From assembly GCF_900111805.1 (NCBI RefSeq), contig NZ_FOJN01000002.1, positions 62,001 to 126,000 of the forward strand: a stretch of DNA of 64,000 nucleotides, read 5' to 3'. The position numbers and the translations under genes are program-made. Positions 24,561-39,464 of the stretch are shown here, piece by piece. This stretch comes from Rhodococcoides kroppenstedtii. GTDB lineage: Bacteria > Actinomycetota > Actinomycetes > Mycobacteriales > Mycobacteriaceae. How positions within the stretch are numbered: position 1 is the first letter of the stretch; every line of letters starts with the position of its first letter. The notes under the pieces were generated by a model. The model made no database searches, was not told the DNA's origin, and saw only the letters and a program-made list of their open reading frames with translations.

Positions 24561-25652
24561 GTGTCAGAACAGTCGGACCCCCGGAATGCCGACCCCGCGC
24601 CGTTCGAGGTGGGCATCACGACCTTCGCCGAGACGTACCCCGAGGTCGGGGTCGACACCGTTCGCAGCCACGGGCAGCGGCTCCGCGAGGTGGTCGAGGA
24701 AGCGGAGCTGGCCGACCGGGTCGGCCTCGACGTCTACGGCGTCGGCGAGCACCATCGCGCGGACTTCGCGGCGTCCGCGCCGGCCGTCGTGCTCGCGGCG
24801 ATCGCGGCCCGCACGTCGCGCATTCGTCTCACCAGCGCGGTGACCGTGCTCAGTTCCGACGACCCGGTGCGGGTCTACCAGGACTTCGCGACGCTCGATC
24901 AGCTCTCGTCCGGCCGCGCCGAGGTGATCGCGGGCCGCGGCTCCTTCACCGAGTCCTTCCCGCTCTTCGGTTACCGGCTCGAGGACTACGACGAGCTGTT
25001 CGCCGAGAAGCTCGACCTGCTGGTGGCGATCGCGAACTCCGACCGGGTCACCTGGAGCGGTCGGCACCGGCCGGCCCTCGCCGAGCAGACCGTCTACCCG
25101 CGCGCGCACCAGGACCCGCTGCCCGTCTGGGTGGGAGTGGGTGGCAACCCGCAGTCCGTCGTCCGGGCGGCGTCCTACGGACTACCCGTGGCGCTGGCGA
25201 TCATCGGCGGCGAGCCGGCCCGGTTCGCGCCGTTCGGCGACCTCTACCGTCGGGCGCTGGACGAGTTCGGCAAGCCCCCGACACCGCTCGCGGTGCACGC
25301 GCACGGCTACGTCGGCGAGACCGACGACGCTGCGGCGGCCGAGTTCTTCGATCCGTACCGCACGGCGATGTCCCACATCGGCCGTGAGCGCGGGTGGCCG
25401 CCGCTCGGCCGCGGGCAGTTCGACGCGGCGCGGTCACCGGCCGGATCCCTGGTGCTGGGATCCCCGGACACGGTGGCGGAGAAGATCGTGTCGATGTCCC
25501 GATTGCTGGGTCTGGACCGGTTCATGCTGCACATCAGTGTGGGCACCCTGCCGCACGAGAAGGTGCTGCGCAGCATCGAGTTCCTGGGCACCGAGGTGGC
25601 CCCGCGCGTGCGGGAGCGCATGGCCGAGACATCGGGCAGTCGAAGAGGTTGA
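24561..25652 (+). CDS. LLM-class flavin-dependent oxidoreductase
   Basis: 363 residues from GTG 24561. Bacterial-luciferase TIM barrel: FEVGITTFAETYPEVG, the YGVGEHHRADFAASAPAVVL motif of FMN-dependent monooxygenases, and STLDQLSSGR-like DFATLDQLSSGRAEVIAGRG. The GVGEHH pattern separates it from the F420 type at 9.7 kb. Substrate unknown. Its TGA sits a few bases before the CIRCE operator of groES, so groE regulation begins immediately after it. Confidence 0.88.
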   Translation: MSEQSDPRNADPAPFEVGITTFAETYPEVGVDTVRSHGQRLREVVEEAELADRVGLDVYGVGEHHRADFAASAPAVVLAAIAARTSRIRLTSAVTVLSSDDPVRVYQDFATLDQLSSGRAEVIAGRGSFTESFPLFGYRLEDYDELFAEKLDLLVAIANSDRVTWSGRHRPALAEQTVYPRAHQDPLPVWVGVGGNPQSVVRAASYGLPVALAIIGGEPARFAPFGDLYRRALDEFGKPPTPLAVHAHGYVGETDDAAAAEFFDPYRTAMSHIGRERGWPPLGRGQFDAARSPAGSLVLGSPDTVAEKIVSMSRLLGLDRFMLHISVGTLPHEKVLRSIEFLGTEVAPRVRERMAETSGSRRG

Positions 25653-25655
25653 GTG

Positions 25656-25682
25656 CTGGCACTCGCATGTATAGAGTGCTAG
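25656..25682 (+). promoter_or_regulatory. CIRCE element, HrcA operator of groES
   Basis: CTGGCACTC, nine spacer bases, then GAGTGCTAG: the CIRCE consensus with one mismatch in the left arm. It lies 158 bases before groES. HrcA binding here would repress groES-groEL until heat or misfolding stress. The left arm is preceded by GAGTGCT, giving a second, overlapping half-site. Confidence 0.88.
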
Positions 25683-25839
25683 TCGACGCCAGGGACGACG
25701 GCCCGGCACCCGCGACGACGGGACGTCGACCCACAGCGTCACGGCAAGTGATCCTGCTCGCGCAGGTGGACATGAAGACACGACGGCCGAGGACGACCCT
25801 CGGCCGCGACACCGAACGTGTGAAAGTGGAGGGCTCATC

Positions 25840-26139
25840 GTGGCAGGCGTGAACATCAAGCCGCTCGAGGACAAGATCCTCGTCCAGGCCGTCGAGGCCG
25901 AGACGACGACCGCCTCCGGTCTGGTCATCCCCGACACGGCCAAGGAGAAGCCCCAGGAGGGCACCGTGGTCGCCGTCGGCGAAGGCCGCGTGACCGACAA
26001 GGGGAACCGCATCCCGGTCGACGTCAAGGAGGGTGACACCGTTATCTACTCCAAGTACGGCGGCACCGAGATCAAGTACGCCGGCGAGGAGTACCTGATC
26101 CTGTCCGCACGCGACGTGCTGGCAGTCATCTCCAAGTAA
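25840..26139 (+). CDS. groES: Co-chaperonin GroES
   Basis: 99 residues from GTG 25840 (GTGGAGGG upstream). The N-terminal strand [20 protein letters not shown], the mobile loop [20 protein letters not shown] and the C-terminal [13 protein letters not shown] are all standard. It caps the GroEL chamber. Leads the groES-groEL1 pair under CIRCE control. Confidence 0.97.
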   Translation: MAGVNIKPLEDKILVQAVEAETTTASGLVIPDTAKEKPQEGTVVAVGEGRVTDKGNRIPVDVKEGDTVIYSKYGGTEIKYAGEEYLILSARDVLAVISK

Positions 26140-26169
26140 GCCCCACGCTCTCCGCCCCGGTGTCCCTAG

Positions 26170-27837
<1,668 letters not shown>

Positions 27838-27861
27838 GCGGGCTTTCCCCTTCGGTACGAC

Positions 27862-27893
27862 GAGACCCCACCGGATCCATCCGGTGGGGTCTC
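27862..27893. terminator. Terminator between groEL1 and convergent whiB
   Basis: A 13-bp perfect stem (27862-27874 with 27881-27893, GAGACCCCACCGG) with a 6-base loop. It can serve both directions. Confidence 0.8.
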
Positions 27894-27910
27894 GGTCGTC
27901 GTGCGGGGGA

Positions 27911-28204
27911 TCAGGACGCGATGCGTCGGCGACTGCGGCGGGCGAGGGCGTCGCGCTCGGTCTCGCTGAGCCCACCCCAGATGCCGTAGGGCTCGTTCAC
28001 CGCCAAGGCGTGCGACCGGCACTGTCGCAGCACGGGGCATTCTCGGCACATCTCCTTCGCGCGGGCCTCGCGTTGCGCGCGGGCACGCCCGCGTTCGCCG
28101 TCCGGGTGGAAGAACACGGACGAGTCGACGCCTCGGCACGAACCGTGCATCTGCCAGTCCCAGATGTCGGCGTTCGGTCCGGGAAGGTTCTCGGGCTGGG
28201 GCAT
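27911..28204 (-). CDS. WhiB-family iron-sulfur regulator (WhiB3-like)
   Basis: 97 residues with the four cluster cysteines Cys23, Cys53, Cys56, Cys62 (CxxC in MCRECPVLRQC), the GIWGG turn (ending near 78) and a basic C-terminus (RDALARRSRRR). WhiB proteins bind sigma factor region 4 and respond to redox or NO through a 4Fe-4S cluster. Position between groEL1 and the sigD cluster equals whiB3 (Rv3416). Start ATG 28204 is preceded by GGAGGA. Confidence 0.92.
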   Translation of the reverse strand: MPQPENLPGPNADIWDWQMHGSCRGVDSSVFFHPDGERGRARAQREARAKEMCRECPVLRQCRSHALAVNEPYGIWGGLSETERDALARRSRRRIAS

Positions 28205-28524
28205 GGCGTCCTCCTGCGTTCGGGTGGCAACCGGTGGTGTGCGGATCTCGCGGGGCGACGGTCACCGGCTCCGGTGAGGCCTCTCACCAGGAGCAGAGCA
28301 ACCGTACGAAGCGGTCCGAAAGAGCGTCAACAGTCCGGATTCGTGGTGATTTCCACAGTCCACGGCCGATTTTTTAACGTGACCGTCACGTGGATCTGGT
28401 GCCGCGGACACCGCGCCACGCCCGTAACGCCGCCGTCACATCGGCGACCACCGTGCGTTACTGCACGGCTCGGGGCGCCCCGTGTGAACACTGGGAAAAC
28501 TCTCCGGAGGGCGGACTCGTTAGC
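28205..28524. other. Divergent intergenic region between whiB and the Rv3415c-like gene
   Basis: This 320-base gap carries both divergent promoters. Besides the palindrome at 28377-28391 it contains a T-run (TTTTTT at 28370-28375) and no convincing coding frame. Long gaps upstream of whiB3 genes are usual and suggest multi-factor control. Confidence 0.6.
28377..28391. promoter_or_regulatory. Perfect 15-bp palindrome, candidate operator
   Basis: ACGTGAC-C-GTCACGT is perfectly symmetric around 28384, in the divergent gap upstream of whiB and the Rv3415c/sigD genes. The GTGAC/GTCAC arms resemble CRP-type half-sites (TGTGA/TCACA) with altered spacing. The binding protein is unknown. Confidence 0.45.
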
Positions 28525-29241
28525 GTGGCTCTCGTGACTGATCTCGAGGCCTGGCGGCGCGCGGCGGAGGTCGGGGGACGTGGGTGGTACGCCCGCGCCC
28601 ACACCGAGGCCGCCGCGCTGTGTGTCTCGCCCGACCCGGTGGTCCGGTCGTCGGCCTGGTGTCTGAGCGCGTCCCTGGTGCGTCAGGGCGGTGATCACGC
28701 GCGGGCCGCCGTCCTCGACGGCAGGGCCGTGGCCGAAGTGGGGCTGCGCGTCGCCACGGTGGCCGCGGTGGACGCGGTGGTGGGTCTCGCTGCGGACGCT
28801 CTCGGACCCGGCCGGTATCGACGAGCCGAGGTCCTGCTGGATCGCGCCGTGGCGATCCTCGACCGTTGCGGTCCGGACGAAGAGGCGCACCGCGCGGGCG
28901 TGCGGTGTCGGTGGGTGCGCGCCGAACTGGCCATGGCGCGCGGCGACGGCGCCACCGCGGAGTTCTGGGCCGACGACGCCGCTCGATTGGCCGCGGACCT
29001 CGCCTCACCGCGGCACCGGGTGAAGTCGGCGGTGGTCGGCGCGGCGGCCGCGCTGGTGGCCGGGCGAGACGGGGTGGCGCGACGGGCGGAGCGAGCCCGT
29101 CGGGACGCCGACGACGGCGGTTTCCTGCCGCTGGCCTGGGCGGCGGCGGCGATCGGAGACGCGGTGGGGGACCCGATCGCCGCGGCGGATCGCGCCCGGT
29201 TCGCGGCGATCCTGCGTGCGCGGGGTGGGCCGTTCCGATGA
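28525..29241 (+). CDS. Rv3415c-like helical repeat (TPR-like) protein
   Basis: 238 residues from GTG 28525, with GGAGGGCGG about ten bases upstream; GTG 28534 is an alternative. The sequence is a series of Ala-rich paired helices (WRRAAEVGGRGWYARAHTEA, EVLLDRAVAILDRCGPDEEA) consistent with tetratricopeptide-like packing. It sits between whiB3-like and sigD genes as Rv3415c does. Function unknown; partner to sigma factor control is conjecture. Confidence 0.65.
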   Translation: MALVTDLEAWRRAAEVGGRGWYARAHTEAAALCVSPDPVVRSSAWCLSASLVRQGGDHARAAVLDGRAVAEVGLRVATVAAVDAVVGLAADALGPGRYRRAEVLLDRAVAILDRCGPDEEAHRAGVRCRWVRAELAMARGDGATAEFWADDAARLAADLASPRHRVKSAVVGAAAALVAGRDGVARRAERARRDADDGGFLPLAWAAAAIGDAVGDPIAAADRARFAAILRARGGPFR

Positions 29242-29380
29242 GCGACGGCGCAGAAGCGGACTGTTCGGTCACACGAACTTCCGCGCCGACTATCCTGAGT
29301 CTGTTCCCGGTCGGCGGTGTCGGCCGGGAAGCACGTCCGGTCGACGGGCGGGTCGGGAGCAGCGTCGCGGGGGTGAGTTC

Positions 29381-29951
29381 ATGACCGTCACCGACGAGCG
29401 GCTGGACGCAGCCGTCGCGGCGGCGGCCCTCGGCGATCGCAACGCCATGGCCATCGTGCTCGAGACCGTGCGCCCCATGGTGGTCCGCTACTGCCGCGCG
29501 CGCGTCGGCGCCGGTGATCGTGGGCAGATGTCCGCCGACGACGTCGCTCAGGAGGTGTGCATCGCCGTCATGACGGCGCTGCCCCGCTACGAGGATCAGG
29601 GCCGGCCGTTCATGGCGTTCGTCTACGGGATCGCCTCGCACAAGGTCGCCGACGCCCATCGCAGTACGTCGCGTAACAAATCCGAACCCATGGCCGATGT
29701 TCCGGATGTCATGTCCACCGAGGAAGGCCCCGAGCAACGGGCGCTGGACTCGGAGGCAGGACGCCGCATGACCGAGCTGCTCTCGACCCTGCCGGAGAAG
29801 CACCGCGAGATTCTGGTGCTTCGCCTGGTGGTCGGGCTGTCGGCGGAGGAGACGGCAGCCGCGGTGGGAAGCACCGCGGGCGCCGTTCGTGTGGCGCAAC
29901 ACCGGGCATTGGCGAAGCTGAAGACGGCTGTAGTGGGAGCAGGTGACAAGT

Positions 29952-29962
<11 letters not shown>
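29381..29962 (+). CDS. sigD: ECF RNA polymerase sigma factor SigD
   Basis: 193 residues. Region 2 includes DDVAQEVCIAVMTALPRYED and FVYGIASHKVADAHR; region 4 has LPEKHREILVLRLVVGLSAE with the helix-turn-helix TAAAVGSTAGAVRVAQHRAL. Ortholog position to Rv3414c. Preceded by GGGGGTGAG. Its last 11 bases overlap the anti-sigma gene, so both are made together. SigD in mycobacteria affects ribosomal and stationary-phase genes. Confidence 0.93.
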
Positions 29963-33072
<3,110 letters not shown>

Positions 33073-33154
33073 TTCCGGCTGCACCCAGCGACCCCACAGC
33101 GACCCTCACAGCGACCCGCTGGGGGGTCGGACTCCGAAGAAAGAAGGCACGCGC

Positions 33155-34297
33155 GTGCGCGACCTGGTGGAGATCGGCATGGGCCGCACGGCCCGTCGTA
33201 CCTACGAACTCGAGGACGTCGACATCGTCCCGTCGCGGCGGACGCGCTCGTCGAAGGACGTCTCGACGGCCTGGCAGCTCGACGCCTACCGGTTCGACAT
33301 CCCGGTCGTCGCCCACCCGACGGACGCGTTGGTCTCGCCGTCGTTCGCCATCGAGCTCGGCAAGCGAGGCGGCCTCGGCGTCGTCAACGGCGAGGGATTG
33401 TGGGCGCGCCACGCGGACGTCGACGCAGCCATCGAGCGGCTCACCGACATCGCCTCCCGCGAGGTCGACGCGGACGCCGCGGTGGCGTTCCTGCAGGAAC
33501 TGCACGCCGCGCCGCTGCAGCCGGATCTGCTGGCCGCCGCCGTCGCGACGGTGCGCGAGGCGGGAGTGACGGTCGCCGTGCGCGTCAGTCCGCAGAACGC
33601 GCTCGCGCTCACCCCGGGTCTCGTCGCCGCGGGGGTCGATCTGTTGGTGGTGCAGGGCACCATCATCTCGGCCGAGCACGTGTCCGCCGGCGGCGAGGAG
33701 CCGCTGAACCTCAAGACGTTCATCGCCGAGCTCGACGTGCCCGTCGTCGCGGGCGGCGTGAGCGATCACCGCACCGCGCTGCACCTCATGCGGACCGGCG
33801 CCGCGGGTGTCATCGTGGGCTACGGCTCGACCGAGGGTGCGACCACCACCGGCGAGGTCCTCGGTATCGGCGTGCCCATGGCCACGGCCATCGCCGACGC
33901 CGCCGCGGCGCGTCGGGACTACCTGGACGAGACCGGGGGCCGGTACGTGCACGTGCTCGCCGACGGCGACATCACGACGTCGGGGCACGTGGCGAAGGCC
34001 ATTGCGTGCGGTGCCGACGCCGTCGTGCTCGGTGCCCCGCTCGCCGTGGCCGAGGAGGCTCCGGGCCGCGGCTGGTACTGGCCGTCCGCGGCGGCACACC
34101 CGTCGATGCCGCGCGGCGCGCTGCTCGAAGCCGCGTTCGGTGACGATCGGCCGAGCCTCGACCGGGTGCTGTTCGGCCCGTCGACGGATCCGTTCGGCTC
34201 GCTCGACCTGGTCGGCGGCCTGCGTCGGTCCATGGCCAAGTCGGGCTACTCGGATCTCAAGGAGTTCCAGAAGGTGGGACTGAACATCCGCGGCTGA
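33155..34297 (+). CDS. guaB3: GuaB3 family IMP dehydrogenase-like protein
   Basis: 380 residues from GTG 33155, preceded by AAGAAAGAAGG. Family start LVEIGMGRTARRTYELEDVD, no CBS domains, and the IMPDH catalytic loop is altered: GAAGVIVGYGSTEGATTTGE has no cysteine at the IMPDH position shown in guaB. GuaB3 proteins are distinct from GuaB; a cyanobacterial member has been reported to act as GMP reductase. The role here is therefore open, though it is held next to guaB as in Rv3410c. Confidence 0.92.
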   Translation: MRDLVEIGMGRTARRTYELEDVDIVPSRRTRSSKDVSTAWQLDAYRFDIPVVAHPTDALVSPSFAIELGKRGGLGVVNGEGLWARHADVDAAIERLTDIASREVDADAAVAFLQELHAAPLQPDLLAAAVATVREAGVTVAVRVSPQNALALTPGLVAAGVDLLVVQGTIISAEHVSAGGEEPLNLKTFIAELDVPVVAGGVSDHRTALHLMRTGAAGVIVGYGSTEGATTTGEVLGIGVPMATAIADAAAARRDYLDETGGRYVHVLADGDITTSGHVAKAIACGADAVVLGAPLAVAEEAPGRGWYWPSAAAHPSMPRGALLEAAFGDDRPSLDRVLFGPSTDPFGSLDLVGGLRRSMAKSGYSDLKEFQKVGLNIRG

Positions 34298-34314
34298 CCG
34301 CGTCGCGACGACCC

Positions 34315-34335
34315 CGCCGGTTTCTGTCACCGGCG
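34315..34335 (+). terminator. Short terminator after guaB3
   Basis: Seven-base arms CGCCGGT/ACCGGCG with a 7-base loop, 18 bases after guaB3 and before the choD promoter region (TAGGAT at 34349-34354). Confidence 0.45.
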
Positions 34336-34393
34336 TTCACACCTACGCTAGGATCAGTGGTGTTCCTCACCGATCCCGGCGAAAGGTGCCCGC

Positions 34394-36175
34394 ATGCGTG
34401 GCCAGTCGACCCCCACACGTGATTACGACGTCCTGATCGTCGGATCCGGCTTCGGCGGCAGCGTGACCGCGCTGCGGCTCGTGGAGAAGGGCTACCGGGT
34501 CGGCGTGCTCGAGGCGGGTCGTCGGTTCGAGGATCACGAGTTCGCGGAGACCAGCTGGGACCTGAAGAAGTTCCTCTGGGCGCCGGCTCTCGGGTGCTTC
34601 GGCATTCAGCGCGTCCACCTGCTGCGGGACTGCCTGATCCTCGCGGGCGCCGGCGTCGGCGGTGGATCGCTCAACTACGCCAACACGCTCTACCAGCCGC
34701 CGCGGTCGTTCTTCCAGGACCAGCAGTGGGCACACATCACCGACTGGCACGACGAGCTCACCCCGTTCTACGAGCAGGCGCAGAAGATGCTCGGCGTGGT
34801 GCAGAACCCGCACATGACGCCGGCCGACGAGGTCATGAAGTCGGTGGCCGAGGACATGGGTGTGGGGGAGACGTTCATCCAGACCCCGGTCGGGGTGTTC
34901 TTCGGCGACGAGCCCGGTAAGACCGTTCCGGACCCCTATTTCGGAGGGGTGGGCCCGGATCGGCGCGGCTGCATCGAGTGCGGCGAGTGCATGACCGGCT
35001 GCCGCCACAACGCGAAGAACACGCTGCTCAAGAACTACCTCGGGTTGGCCGAGCGCGGTGGGGCCGAGGTGATGTCGATGACGACCGTCACCGACCTCGC
35101 CCCGCAGTCCGACGGGTCGTGGGTGGTCTCCACCCGGCGGACCGGCGCCCGCGTGCGCAAGGACCGCACGCAGTACACCGCGCGGCACGTGGTGCTGGCC
35201 GCCGGCACGTGGGGCACGCAGCAGCTGCTGCACGCGCACAAGGACTCCGACGCGCTGCCGAAGCTCTCGCCCACGGTGGGCCGGCTGACGCGGACCAACT
35301 CCGAGTCGATCGTCGGTGCGGGCAAGCTGACCCACGATCCCTCGGTGGACCTCACCCGCGGCGTGGCCATCACGTCGTCGTTCCACCCGACGTCGGACAC
35401 GCACATCGAGCCGTGCCGCTACGGCAAGGGCTCCAACGCCATGGGCCTGCTGCAGACGCTGATGACCGACGGCGGCGGCCGGACGCCGCGCTGGGCGAAA
35501 TTTCTCGGCGAGGTGGGCCGTAACCCGCGCCGGTTCGTGCGCATGATGAACACCCGGCACTGGAGCGAGCGCACCATCATCGCGCTGGTCATGCAGAACC
35601 TCGACAACTCGATCACCACCTACACCAAGCGGGGGCCGTTCGGCCGCCGCGTCACCAGCAAGCAGGGCCACGGCGAGCCGAACCCCACCTGGATCCCGGT
35701 CGGCAACGAGGCCACCCGCCGCATCGCCGAGAAGATCGACGGCGTCGCCGGGGGCACCTGGGGCGAGATCTTCAACATCCCGCTCACCGCCCACTTCCTG
35801 GGCGGGGCCGTGATCTCCGAGGACGCGAAGGACGGGGTCATCGACCCGTACCACCGGGTGCACGGCTACCCCACGCTGAGCATCGTCGACGGCTCGTCGG
35901 TGTCGGCGAATCTCGGCGTCAACCCGTCGCTGACCATCTCGGCGCAGGCCGAGCGGGCGGCCTCGCTGTGGCCGAACAAGGGCGAGGAGGACCTGCGTCC
36001 GGCGCAGGGCGAGGAGTACCGACGGCTGCAGCCGATCGCCCCGCACAGCCCGGTCGTGCCCGAGCACGCGCCCGCGGCGCTGCGGCTGCCCATCGTCGCG
36101 ATCACGAGTGGGTCCCGCACCCCGGCGGTTCAGCAGGAGGACACCCGGGTCCCCAGCAGCACCGGCGCGGCGTGA
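34394..36175 (+). CDS. choD: GMC oxidoreductase, ChoD-type cholesterol oxidase
   Basis: 593 residues. FAD-binding GSGFGGSVTALRLVEKG with VGVLEAG, then GAGVGGGSLNYANTLY. A ferredoxin-like Cys pattern CIECGECMTGC (about 194-204) suggests an iron-sulfur site seen in this GMC subgroup. C-terminal INPSLT-like NLGVNPSLTISAQAERAASL is the GMC signature region. Same order as Rv3409c (choD), between guaB3 and guaA. Annotation as cholesterol oxidase follows the family name; activity on sterols has been questioned for mycobacterial ChoD. Runs to within 28 bases of guaA. Confidence 0.87.
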   Translation: MRGQSTPTRDYDVLIVGSGFGGSVTALRLVEKGYRVGVLEAGRRFEDHEFAETSWDLKKFLWAPALGCFGIQRVHLLRDCLILAGAGVGGGSLNYANTLYQPPRSFFQDQQWAHITDWHDELTPFYEQAQKMLGVVQNPHMTPADEVMKSVAEDMGVGETFIQTPVGVFFGDEPGKTVPDPYFGGVGPDRRGCIECGECMTGCRHNAKNTLLKNYLGLAERGGAEVMSMTTVTDLAPQSDGSWVVSTRRTGARVRKDRTQYTARHVVLAAGTWGTQQLLHAHKDSDALPKLSPTVGRLTRTNSESIVGAGKLTHDPSVDLTRGVAITSSFHPTSDTHIEPCRYGKGSNAMGLLQTLMTDGGGRTPRWAKFLGEVGRNPRRFVRMMNTRHWSERTIIALVMQNLDNSITTYTKRGPFGRRVTSKQGHGEPNPTWIPVGNEATRRIAEKIDGVAGGTWGEIFNIPLTAHFLGGAVISEDAKDGVIDPYHRVHGYPTLSIVDGSSVSANLGVNPSLTISAQAERAASLWPNKGEEDLRPAQGEEYRRLQPIAPHSPVVPEHAPAALRLPIVAITSGSRTPAVQQEDTRVPSSTGAA

Positions 36176-36203
36176 GCGATGCGGCGCTCTTTAGACTGAC
36201 CGC

Positions 36204-37815
<1,612 letters not shown>

Positions 37816-37842
37816 TCCCGCCCGGTCGGGTCCGGTCACGTC

Positions 37843-38004
37843 TCACTGAAACCACGGGGTCGGATCGACCCCGGCCAGGACGACGGCGGCGAGGGCCGTC
37901 GTCGCCAGGCCGGAGACGAGCAGCACGATCGACGGGCCCCGGCGACGGTCGTCCGTCGCGTCGCCGAGAGAGTCGTCCCCGACGCGGGGCGTCTGCTCAG
38001 CCAC
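37843..38004 (-). CDS. Small single-pass membrane protein downstream of the PspC gene
   Basis: 53 residues from GTG 38004, whose codon overlaps the upstream stop within GTGGCTGA. A polar N-terminus (AEQTPRVGDDSLGDATDDRR) precedes one membrane helix, GPSIVLLVSGLATTALAAVV, and a short outer tail. Translational overlap says it works with the PspC-domain protein. Too small to assign a function. Confidence 0.6.
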   Translation of the reverse strand: MAEQTPRVGDDSLGDATDDRRRGPSIVLLVSGLATTALAAVVLAGVDPTPWFQ

Positions 38005-39331
38005 GGGTGACCTCCACGTTGCCGAGTGCGGTGTCGGCGTCGATGGTGAGCACCGGGGCGTCGGCCCCGTCGGTTCCGTCGACGCGCCGGCCCGGGCTGC
38101 CGATGCAGTCCATGTTGCCGACACTCGAATCGCAGTTCACCACCACGTTCATCGACGGCGGCACGGTGACGCTCGCGTTGCCCACCGACGTGTCCACGCG
38201 GATCCGGCGGTCCTCTGTCAACGTCAGGCCGCGCAGATCGAGGTCGACGTTGCCGACGGACGTCGAGTAGGAGCCGGCCAGGGCCGCCATGCTCGTCGGC
38301 GCCGCCGTCACGTTGCCCATCCGCGGGGCGCCGGAGTCGATACCGACCAAGGCGGACACGACGACGAAGCCGGCGAGCGGGGCGGCGACGACGAGCAGTC
38401 CGTAGCCGCGTCGTCGGAACGCGCCGACGACGAGCCCCACCCCGATCACGGCGAGGGCCACGGCGCCGACGGTTGTCGCGGAGACCCACGAGGTTCCGAG
38501 CACGGCGCCGAGGGCGACCGTGACGGCCGACGCGACGACGGCGATGCCGATCGTGGTGGACGTCAGGTGCGACGACCGTGGTGCGGCGACGGCCGGAACG
38601 GCCGCGCGGCGGGGCTCGGGCAGATCCCACGCGAAGGGCGCGACGCCCAGCGGATCCCAGGCGGGCGGTGCGGCCGGAGTCGCTCCGGTGGGCCCGGCGG
38701 TGTCGGTGCGGTCCTTGCTCAGCGAGACCGGGGCATCACCGGCGGCGCGTGCGGGCTGCGGATCGGGGACGTAGCGCTCGGGGAGACGGGTGTACGGGGA
38801 CCACTGCTGCGGCGTCGGCGACGGCCAGTGTTGCTGCGGCAGCGGCATTCCCGGTGCCGGCGGCGTCGCTGGCCACGGCGCGCCGGAGTCGACGAGCGGG
38901 CCGACGCCCGCCGGCGGTTCCGGCGTCCGACGATGGAGGAGGTACCAGCCGCCCAGCATGGCGATCGTCGAGACGAGGCCCGACCCGGCGCCGATCGGGC
39001 CGGTGCTGACCAGGGCGATCGCGAGCACCACCGCGAGGACGACGGCGGTGGTGTGCGACTCGGAGTTGCGGCCGCGACCGAGCAGCGACTCCGCGGCGGA
39101 CGTGGTCTCGCCCGCTCGGGGGAACGTCAGCCACGCGGCGAGATACAGCACGAGGCCGGAACCGCCGAACAGGGTGGAGACGACGAACGCGACGCGCACC
39201 AGCACCGGATCGACCCGGTAGCGGTGCGCGACACCCGCGGCGACGCCGGCGCCGGGCCCGGCATCGCGTAGCCGGGACGGTCGGGTTCGCCAGATCTCGG
39301 ACAGCTGCGCGGAAGCGGTGGGCGTGGTCAT
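37997..39331 (-). CDS. PspC-domain membrane protein with DUF4097/LiaF-like C-terminal domain
   Basis: 444 residues from ATG 39331 (AGGA eight bases upstream). PspC domain at ~15-80 (PGAGVAAGVAHRYRVDPVLV and membrane helix VVSTLFGGSGLVLYLAAWLT), further membrane helices (~100-140 and ~260-340), a Pro-rich cytoplasmic linker, and a beta-rich C-terminus (TSVGNVDLDLRGLTLTED, SVGNASVTVPPSMNVVVNCD) like the LiaF/adhesin-type solenoid. It faces a PspC-histidine kinase gene divergently, a LiaF-LiaS-like arrangement for envelope-stress sensing. Confidence 0.85.
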   Translation of the reverse strand: MTTPTASAQLSEIWRTRPSRLRDAGPGAGVAAGVAHRYRVDPVLVRVAFVVSTLFGGSGLVLYLAAWLTFPRAGETTSAAESLLGRGRNSESHTTAVVLAVVLAIALVSTGPIGAGSGLVSTIAMLGGWYLLHRRTPEPPAGVGPLVDSGAPWPATPPAPGMPLPQQHWPSPTPQQWSPYTRLPERYVPDPQPARAAGDAPVSLSKDRTDTAGPTGATPAAPPAWDPLGVAPFAWDLPEPRRAAVPAVAAPRSSHLTSTTIGIAVVASAVTVALGAVLGTSWVSATTVGAVALAVIGVGLVVGAFRRRGYGLLVVAAPLAGFVVVSALVGIDSGAPRMGNVTAAPTSMAALAGSYSTSVGNVDLDLRGLTLTEDRRIRVDTSVGNASVTVPPSMNVVVNCDSSVGNMDCIGSPGRRVDGTDGADAPVLTIDADTALGNVEVTRG

Positions 39332-39368
39332 GGCATTCATCCTGGTGATCGCCGGCGGTCGGCACATC

Positions 39369-39426
39369 GGGGCGAACCCTGAATTCGGGACCGCGCGTCG
39401 GACGCCGCGACATGGGGGTGAACCCC
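39369..39426. promoter_or_regulatory. Two direct copies of GGGGYGAACCCY in the divergent PspC promoter region
   Basis: GGGGCGAACCCT (39369-39380) and GGGGTGAACCCC (39415-39426) are 46 bases apart, both inside the 133-base gap between the divergent PspC genes; each is itself nearly symmetric. They are the likely binding sites of the NarL-type regulator encoded at 40.8 kb, which would give autoregulation of both arms. Confidence 0.5.
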
Positions 39427-39464
39427 GATACCGTTCCGCCGTCCGTCGTGTCAGGATCGAAGGC

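Noticed and set aside
22649-24658. 669-codon frame on the same strand as the Hsp70-like gene
   Set aside because: Different register of the same DNA, made of Arg/Pro/His; the chosen frame has the ASKHA motifs and a membrane segment.
29238-29384. 48-codon frame with ATGA overlap between the Rv3415c-like gene and sigD
   Set aside because: No motif, Ser/Val/Gly-rich, and it covers the expected sigD promoter and leader; overlap probably chance.
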